Source: Spirodela intermedia (taxonomy: Eukaryota; Streptophyta; Magnoliopsida; Alismatales; Araceae). Taken from it: a DNA stretch of 64,000 nt. The DNA is taken from contig LR746264.1 in the NCBI GenBank assembly GCA_902729315.2, forward strand, positions 622,501 through 686,500, in the 5' to 3' direction. The notes under the pieces are model-generated. The model was not told the origin of the DNA and ran no database searches. It saw only the letters and a list, made by a program, of their open reading frames with translations. Position numbers and translations under genes: made by a program. Below are positions 58,901 to 64,000 of this stretch, one piece after another (positions within the stretch are counted from its first letter, which is position 1; each line of letters starts with the position of its first letter).

Positions 58901-60827
58901 CTCACACTCTAAGTTGTCTAGACCCATAAGATTGGGAGTTCAATAACTTGAGCATCCCAAGAAACAAATGACACAACCAGCTATTTATTTGAAGAGATGA
59001 AACAGCAACACACGTGACAGGAGAGACTTTATCCAAATAGTATAGTCCTTGGTGCTCATATGCTTCACCAATCTTCCTCCACGTTTGATGGTTCAGTAGA
59101 GAATGTCTCTACTACAGGTAACTTGGATCTTCCCATTGCTCTCTGAAAGAGAAAAGGTTGTGCACCCTTCACCCCACGTCTAGCTTCATCTCATATACTC
59201 ATAGTAGTTGGTACCTTGAAAGTGTATTGATACCTAATTATCTTGTCTGCCATACAATGCTATCAAGGTTCATTTTTAATTGGTGAGCACCATGTTTACT
59301 TTCCCAGGAGATTGTTAACCTGATTCATTGCTTGAACTTGGAGCCATGGATGTTTAGAAATATCCTAACGACGTAGTGTTTGACAAGCAAGAAACCCTTC
59401 TGGTTTTCTGCTGATTGCATAAAATTATATCTAACCAAAGGGCTTCCTTGGGGCGAGCTAGAAGGAACAGAGATTCATGATCATGCAGTTTTTTGCGGAT
59501 ATTTTCCTTGTAATACATTACAGAGTTTTCATGGTGTCTCGATGAAAGGCAACACAATGTATCGAATGAAACTATGTTTGGGTAATGAAAAGAGGGACTA
59601 TGATATGGACATGATCATAGAAGAAAAAAAACCTTATAGTTCAAATCCCCCCCCCCCCTTATTTTCTGCGTTCTTTCCCAAAAACTTATTCTCTCCGCTG
59701 GAATAGTTTTATTCACCAAACAACTTGAATGGTAATCATGAATTGATTATTCATGATGCAACTCATACATTAATGCATCTCCATATAAACAGAATTTTAT
59801 CTCTTTACCTTTCATAGGAGGATCTAATCATCTCGAGCTTCATTTCCAAAACCAGGGCCTCACGACTAATGCAGTGAAGAAGGGTGGGCTCTACATCGGT
59901 GACATTGCATCGCAGTACAAGTACAAGAACACGACCTTTGATGTGAAAGTGGATACGGAGTCAAATGTGAGGGTTCTGATTCTCCTTTTCCGTCTCTCAT
60001 TTCATAAACCAGCCGAGATCTTCTTCCCTTAGAACAGTTCCCACTTCTGTTCTGAAACAGGTCTCATCGACTGTGACTCTGGAGGAGTTTCTTCCTTTCA
60101 CGAAAGCAGTTGGCACCTTCAAGCTACCTGACTACAGCTCGGGCAAGGTACATATGGTTCATGAATCGGTTTACTTCCATATGGGAGTTAATGATCGTCT
60201 CAAACCCCCACCATCGTCCTCCTCTGTGTTCAGCTGGAGGTGCAGTACTTCCATGACCATGCTAGTGTCGCTGGAGCTGTTGGCCTGAAGCAGTCTCCCA
60301 CCGTTGACCTCTCCGCCACTGTCGGTGCCCATGGGATCGCCTTCGGAGCTGAGGCGGGCTTCGACACCAGCTCGGGAACCTTCACCAAGTACAATGCCGG
60401 CCTCAGCCTGAAGAAGCCCGACTACATTGTCTCAATTCTTCTGTAAGTCAACTATTCGATCCTGCCACCGCTCTATTGTGGACTACATTGAGCCCACCGA
60501 TGGTCCTCCATCCTTTCCAGGGCTGACAAGGGAGACACCCTGAGGGCCTCCTACGTCCACCACCTTGATGGGAAGCAGAAGAGCGCGGCGGTGGCGGAGA
60601 TCACCCGCAAGTTCTCCACCAACGAGAACACTCTGACCGTCGGCAGCCTGTATGAGCTGGATTCCCTCACCTCAGTGAAGACGAAGCTCAACAATGGCGG
60701 CAAATTCGGGGCCCTTCTCCAGCACCAGCTCAGGCCCAACAACGTTCTGACCATCAGTGGAGAATTCGACACCAAGGCCCTCGACAAGAAGCCCAGGTTC
60801 GGCCTAGCTCTCGCCCTCAAACCCTGA
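52987..60827 (+). CDS. Mitochondrial outer-membrane porin (VDAC)
   Basis: Six exons, 52987-53032, 53130-53197, 59856-59966, 60061-60147, 60234-60442 and 60521-60827, join in frame to give 275 residues, the standard VDAC length. It starts MRGPGLFSEIGKKGKDLLGK, the N-terminal helix of eukaryotic porins. Beta-barrel strands follow, with KKGGLYIGDIASQYKYKN, FKLPDYSSGKLEVQYFHDHA, VGLKQSP, FTKYNAGLSLKKPDY, LRASYVHHLDGKQKSAAVAE, NTLTVGSLYELDSLTSVKTK and a C-terminal strand ending KPRFGLALALKP. The protein passes ATP, ADP and other metabolites across the outer mitochondrial membrane. Intron 2 is about 6.7 kb against less than 100 bp for three of the others, and carries an antisense copia remnant. Because it has only two residues before the GPGLF motif, where I expect three, the N-terminus is one residue shorter than I recall for relatives. 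Confidence 0.95.
53198..55919. other. VDAC intron 2, left part
   Basis: T-rich intron sequence with no recognised gene, RNA or repeat family. A short GA tract occurs near 55966-55985, just past its right end. Fragments of other old insertions may be present but cannot be told by eye. Confidence 0.5.
55920..56099 (-). repeat. Possible 3' LTR remnant of the copia element
   Basis: Sequence directly beyond the purine-rich tract begins TGTTGAATAC on the minus strand, as an LTR would. No second LTR is present for comparison, so the outer border is a guess. Confidence 0.4.
57020..57330 (-). repeat. Internal duplication within the copia reverse transcriptase
   Basis: TG[CT]CATCAACATATACAATC begins at 57041 and 57241, a 200-bp offset. 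The match continues through AACAAAATA and GAGCAATAGA, and further shared pieces (ATAGA.AATTT.TGTAGGC, ACCAA.CTGAACTC) lie at the same offset farther on. The same stretch of the reverse transcriptase, including the active-site region, is therefore present twice in tandem. Confidence 0.8.
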
Positions 60828-62034
60828 GACCCTGTGTGGGCCCTACACACACACCCCCCCCTCCCCTTCCTTGCCATTTTGGGTTTCATGGGGAAAACAA
60901 TAGTCAATAATTTACCAAGTTTTGGACGAGATTGCCCTAGGTTTTGGACCTATTTCGGATTGGTTGACCCAGCTGGGCTGGCGTCTGGGCTGATCCAGCG
61001 TTCTTTTCGAGCTGTTGTTCTTTGACCTCCTGAGATTCACTTTTTATTGGGCCTGGTAATTGACTTTTTAGTGTTCCTGTTGTCCTGGGCTGATAAATGG
61101 GCCGGAGTTAAATTCTAGGCCCGGCCCGATTGTTTCATGCATTGGATGGATGCGTGCTATTATTCTTCGAAATATTTTATGTGGTCTGCCACCGAATGGG
61201 GGTGTCCTGGTAATTGTACATATAAATTTAGCTATTTGTTGTGCTTTTTAATTCAATTCAATGGGTGGCGTGGATTTAAAGGCTCGGCCCGATTTTTTCC
61301 TATAAATAGATGCAACTTTTTCGGATATTTTCGAGAATTTTGGGTTTGGAAAAACTGGGTTTTTTTTATGGAATCATATTTATCGCATTTTCAGACTTAT
61401 TAATCCGACTGGGTGAGCTGATCCTACGAGGCCACGATCCCACCATCTCGTGAGGATGAAAGTGCCTTTTATAGCAAAAGCCCTCCAGGAAAAAGGTAAA
61501 CGTGCGCAGGGACTTTTCGAAAAATACTGCCGACCTCCACGTCGGACATCCCTTTAGTCGGCACTAACGGCCTCCACGTCGGACTCCACGAGCCCATGAG
61601 GTGAACCTGATCGGGCCGCACCGGGCTACCCTCCCGTATTGTATATATATTTTTAAAAATACTAATATTTGGAAATATGATATATATTTAACATTTAAAT
61701 ACATTAAAATCTTCGGAAATATGATATATATTTAAAATTTAAAAATAATAGTATTTTTATATATGTTAAATATGATATATTTACATTTATTTATAAACAT
61801 TTATGGATATGTCTGAGCTGGCAGTCAGGTGAGAACCCACAGAGCCGGCTCGAGTTTGAATCTGGATCGGAACCTAGAATCCCCGACATTCGAATCAAAC
61901 GACCCCCGCTTCCTACACTGAGCGTCGCTTTTTTTCTTTATTCCTCGTTTAAAATATTCTTAAAAATAGGCACGTGATGGCCTCCTCGTCTGGAATCCAC
62001 TACCAGCTCTCCCTCCCTCGTCAACCTCTTTTCG

Positions 62035-62076
<42 letters not shown>

Positions 62077-62264
62077 CCGTCTCTCTCTCTCCTCTCTCTG
62101 TCTTTCACCTCTGGAAGGGAATTAATGGCGTCACCAGCGTCCTAGCATCCTAGTAACTGCCGACCGCCCAAAGCGCCTGCTCGCCTCCGACGAGCGCCCA
62201 TTATAAATCATGCCGGCGCCCATTGCGGGGGGGCCGTTGTGCCCTCCTCTCTTCTCCTCCCACC
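60828..62264. other. VDAC 3' end and adenylyl-sulfate kinase promoter
   Basis: First the VDAC 3' UTR, then an AT-rich block (about 61640-61800). A direct repeat GACCTCCACGTCGGAC / GGCCTCCACGTCGGAC lies at about 61531-61583. A (CT)n tract occupies about 62038-62100, just upstream of the kinase leader. No gene is seen. Confidence 0.55.
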
Positions 62265-63382
62265 ATGCGGCTGCCTCGTTCCGGATGCTGCTCCAGCGGC
62301 GGTGCGGGCGGGAGAGGGGCCATGGCGGATGCGGTGGGATCGGCTCTGAGGGGACGGCTATGGAGCTCTGCGCGACGGCATCCGGGAGATAAGACCAGCT
62401 TCCTCCGGCGTGGAGCACTGCGGGACGGCGCCGGGATCACGACTGTGAGTGCGGGGAGGAGAGGGGTGGCGATGAGGTCGGAGGCATTTCGGCTGACCAT
62501 GGCGGCGGAGGGCTCGAGGGGCTGGGAGGAGGCCAATGCTGGAGGAGGAGGGAGGCCCTCCCGGTTGGCTCCGGTGGTCGGCGAATATGGCTGCGCCGAC
62601 GGTGGTTCCTCCGGGAAGGCTACATCTGGTTTCCTCTTCTCTCTCTGCCGAGTTGACGTCCGCATTTTCGTGACATTACGTTTCTCCACGATGAAACTTT
62701 GTGCTAGGTTACGGCAGAATTCTCTTCCCGTTCCAATCGGTTGTTGGTGTTAATGTGATGATATTTTCTGATGATGGCGGTTTCTCTTCGCTTGATATGG
62801 TTCGAAGTTTCTCGTCTGCTACTGATTTCTCAATGTAATTAGGGTTCTTTATCTCCGACTGACTCCGTTCTACTACGTCTACGCAGGAATGAATCATCGC
62901 CCGGTGTCGACTGTCGGAAAATCGACGAACATTGCGTGGCACGAATGCCCGGTTGGGCGGCTCGATCGGCAGAAGCTACTTGGGCAGAAAGGATGCGTCA
63001 TATGGATCACAGGTCTCAGTGGTTCAGGTCAGCAATGAACACCGAATCGTCTTTCATCTTCCGCTACTGCATCTACATTCTCCGTGCTCGTCTTGAGATC
63101 ACTACCCAGGGGCCTTCCGCACACTCGACTAATTTCTCAGCCGCTCGTAATCGTTCTTCACCCCCTCTCGACTGCTTTTTTGGAAGATTTTCCCCCTGTA
63201 ATCTTCCTTCCCTTCATGTTATTCTTCCGCAGGTAAAAGCACGCTGGCCTGCGCTCTAAGCCGAGAGCTGTACTCCAGAGGATGTCTATCTTATGTTCTC
63301 GATGGAGATAATGTCAGACATGGGCTGAACAAAGACCTTAGCTTCAAACCAGAAGACCGGGCAGAAAATATCCGCAGGATCG
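62265..63382 (+). CDS. Adenylyl-sulfate kinase (APS kinase), 5' part; gene continues beyond the window
   Basis: Two exons are certain: 62887-63027 and 63233-63382. Together they read [70 protein letters not shown] and [14 protein letters not shown]. The enzyme phosphorylates APS with ATP to make PAPS, the sulfate donor for sulfotransferases. The P-loop GLSGSGKS is split by the intron after the first base of its last Gly codon. An upstream exon starting near the ATG at 62265 would supply a long Ala/Gly/Arg-rich leader like a plastid transit peptide; its donor (candidates near 62600 and 62631) is not settled, because more than one join keeps frame. The donor after 63382 is GTAAGT, and the next exon, expected to continue as VGEVAKLF, is not found before 64000. 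A start at the internal ATG 62889 would give a cytosolic form. Confidence 0.8.
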
Positions 63383-63711
63383 GTAAGTGCTTGGCTGACA
63401 TGAACTTTGACCAATCTATGAGGAACACCACGACCTGGTTTATCGTCTTTATATAGTAATTCTGTGCTCTTTGCTCAGTTCATGCTATAGATATTAAGGC
63501 TACCGGCGGGCTGAGCTCCAGGACTTACCAGAGGAAAGCCCGCCGCCACCTGTAGCTGAGATAGATATGATGGATAGATGTTCCGAGGGCTTTGAGGACA
63601 GAGAAAGAAAGCCTGGAATATGGGCTCTGGGCTGCACCTTTATGAGGCCAGGGCCCTTCTACATGAACTTAATTTATCTTGGAGGGAGGAGAGGGAGAGG
63701 GAGAGGGAGAG

Positions 63712-63742
<31 letters not shown>

Positions 63743-64000
63743 CAGGAATGATGTTCCCAGGGCTTGGAAAAAAGCCTGGAAAATGGGCTCTGGACTGCAC
63801 CTTTATGAGCCCAGGGTCATCTACATGAACTTATCTTAGAGGGAGAGAGGGGGAGAGAGAGAGAGAGCAGGAATGATGGGCTGCCCGGAAAGGGACTGGA
63901 ACGGGTTTTCTTATCACCTTGAATTAATATGATGTGAACAAATTAATGAAGGTAAGCAATTCAATGGCTGGAACTGATGAGTTATTCCTAATTTTCTGCC
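63383..64000 (+). other. Partial intron of the adenylyl-sulfate kinase gene
   Basis: Begins with GTAAGT and has no exon before the window ends. It contains a tandem duplication with GA-repeat cores (separate entry). Confidence 0.6.
63581..63880. repeat. Tandem duplication with (GA)n cores
   Basis: A 173-bp unit (GGGCTTTGAGGACAG... / GGGCTTGGAAAAAAG...) is repeated, with anchors near 63581 and 63754. Shared parts are AAGCCTGGAA.ATGGGCTCTG, CTGCACCTTTATGAG and CTACATGAACTTA.TCTT, followed by a GA-rich stretch and GAGCAGGAATGATG. A third, partial copy starts near 63841. Confidence 0.88.

Larger units (their letters stand above)
55920..59340 (-). mobile_element. Decayed Ty1/copia retrotransposon, antisense in VDAC intron 2
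   Basis: Read on the minus strand, from 59340 downward, the order is integrase zinc region and core (about 59340-58500), a post-integrase VFLGYS-like motif near 58230, reverse transcriptase (about 57420-56890, with LLIVYVD.I..TGDD and TKDLGNLKYLLG), the segment with LVAKLNYLTITQLDISF near 56740, RNase H remnants to about 56120, a purine-rich tract at 56100-56114 and an LTR-like start TGTTGAATAC at 56099. Stops and frameshifts are frequent, and the gag end and 5' LTR are missing. The element is inactive. RT is partly duplicated (see repeat). Confidence 0.8.

Noticed and set aside
62201-62689. GC-rich open frame on the minus strand
   Set aside because: It lies opposite the kinase leader and has no recognisable motif; it follows from base composition.

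Overview
This is nuclear DNA of a flowering plant. The genes have many introns with GT..AG borders, and several encode plant-specific proteins: a vacuolar sorting receptor, plastid ClpR, a DUF936 protein and a type IIB Ca2+-ATPase with an N-terminal regulatory region. Promoters carry TGGGCC (site II) and telo-box motifs, and long (GA/CT)n microsatellites are frequent. Methionine at residue 37 of RPS29 resembles the monocot forms I remember, but I cannot place the species. Exon borders below were joined by hand using reading frame and splice signals. All the main models close in frame except the first exon of the last gene.

Layout: 0.4-1.5 kb (-) SAGA subunit Ada1/HFI1-like; 2.6-3.2 kb tandem repeat; 3.4-5.2 kb (-) stand-alone UBP-type zinc finger, divergent from 6.0-7.9 kb (+) ribosomal protein S29; 8.5-14.3 kb (+) casein kinase II alpha with an N-terminal extension; 15.6-19.4 kb (+) plastid ClpR1-like; 20.5-26.1 kb (-) BUB3; 26.9-33.6 kb (-) vacuolar sorting receptor; 36.2-37.1 kb (+) a small unrecognised 75-residue gene; 37.7-39.7 kb (-) DUF936 protein; 40.8-44.0 kb (+) decayed Ty3/gypsy element; 45.0-49.7 kb (-) autoinhibited Ca2+-ATPase; 50.9-51.1 kb (-) an orphan candidate exon; 53.0-60.8 kb (+) VDAC porin, whose 6.7 kb second intron holds an antisense decayed Ty1/copia element; 62.3 kb to the end (+) the 5' part of adenylyl-sulfate kinase.

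The genes are mostly housekeeping genes of separate pathways: transcription, translation, kinase signalling, plastid proteolysis, spindle checkpoint, vacuolar sorting, Ca2+ export, mitochondrial transport and sulfur activation. They do not form a pathway or cluster. I found no CRISPR array, rRNA or convincing tRNA gene, and no clearly novel multi-gene system. The most novel items are the 75-residue gene between long CT tracts, the orphan exon at 51 kb, the uncharacterised DUF936 protein, and several local duplications in promoters and introns, notably a duplicated module directly upstream of ClpR1.
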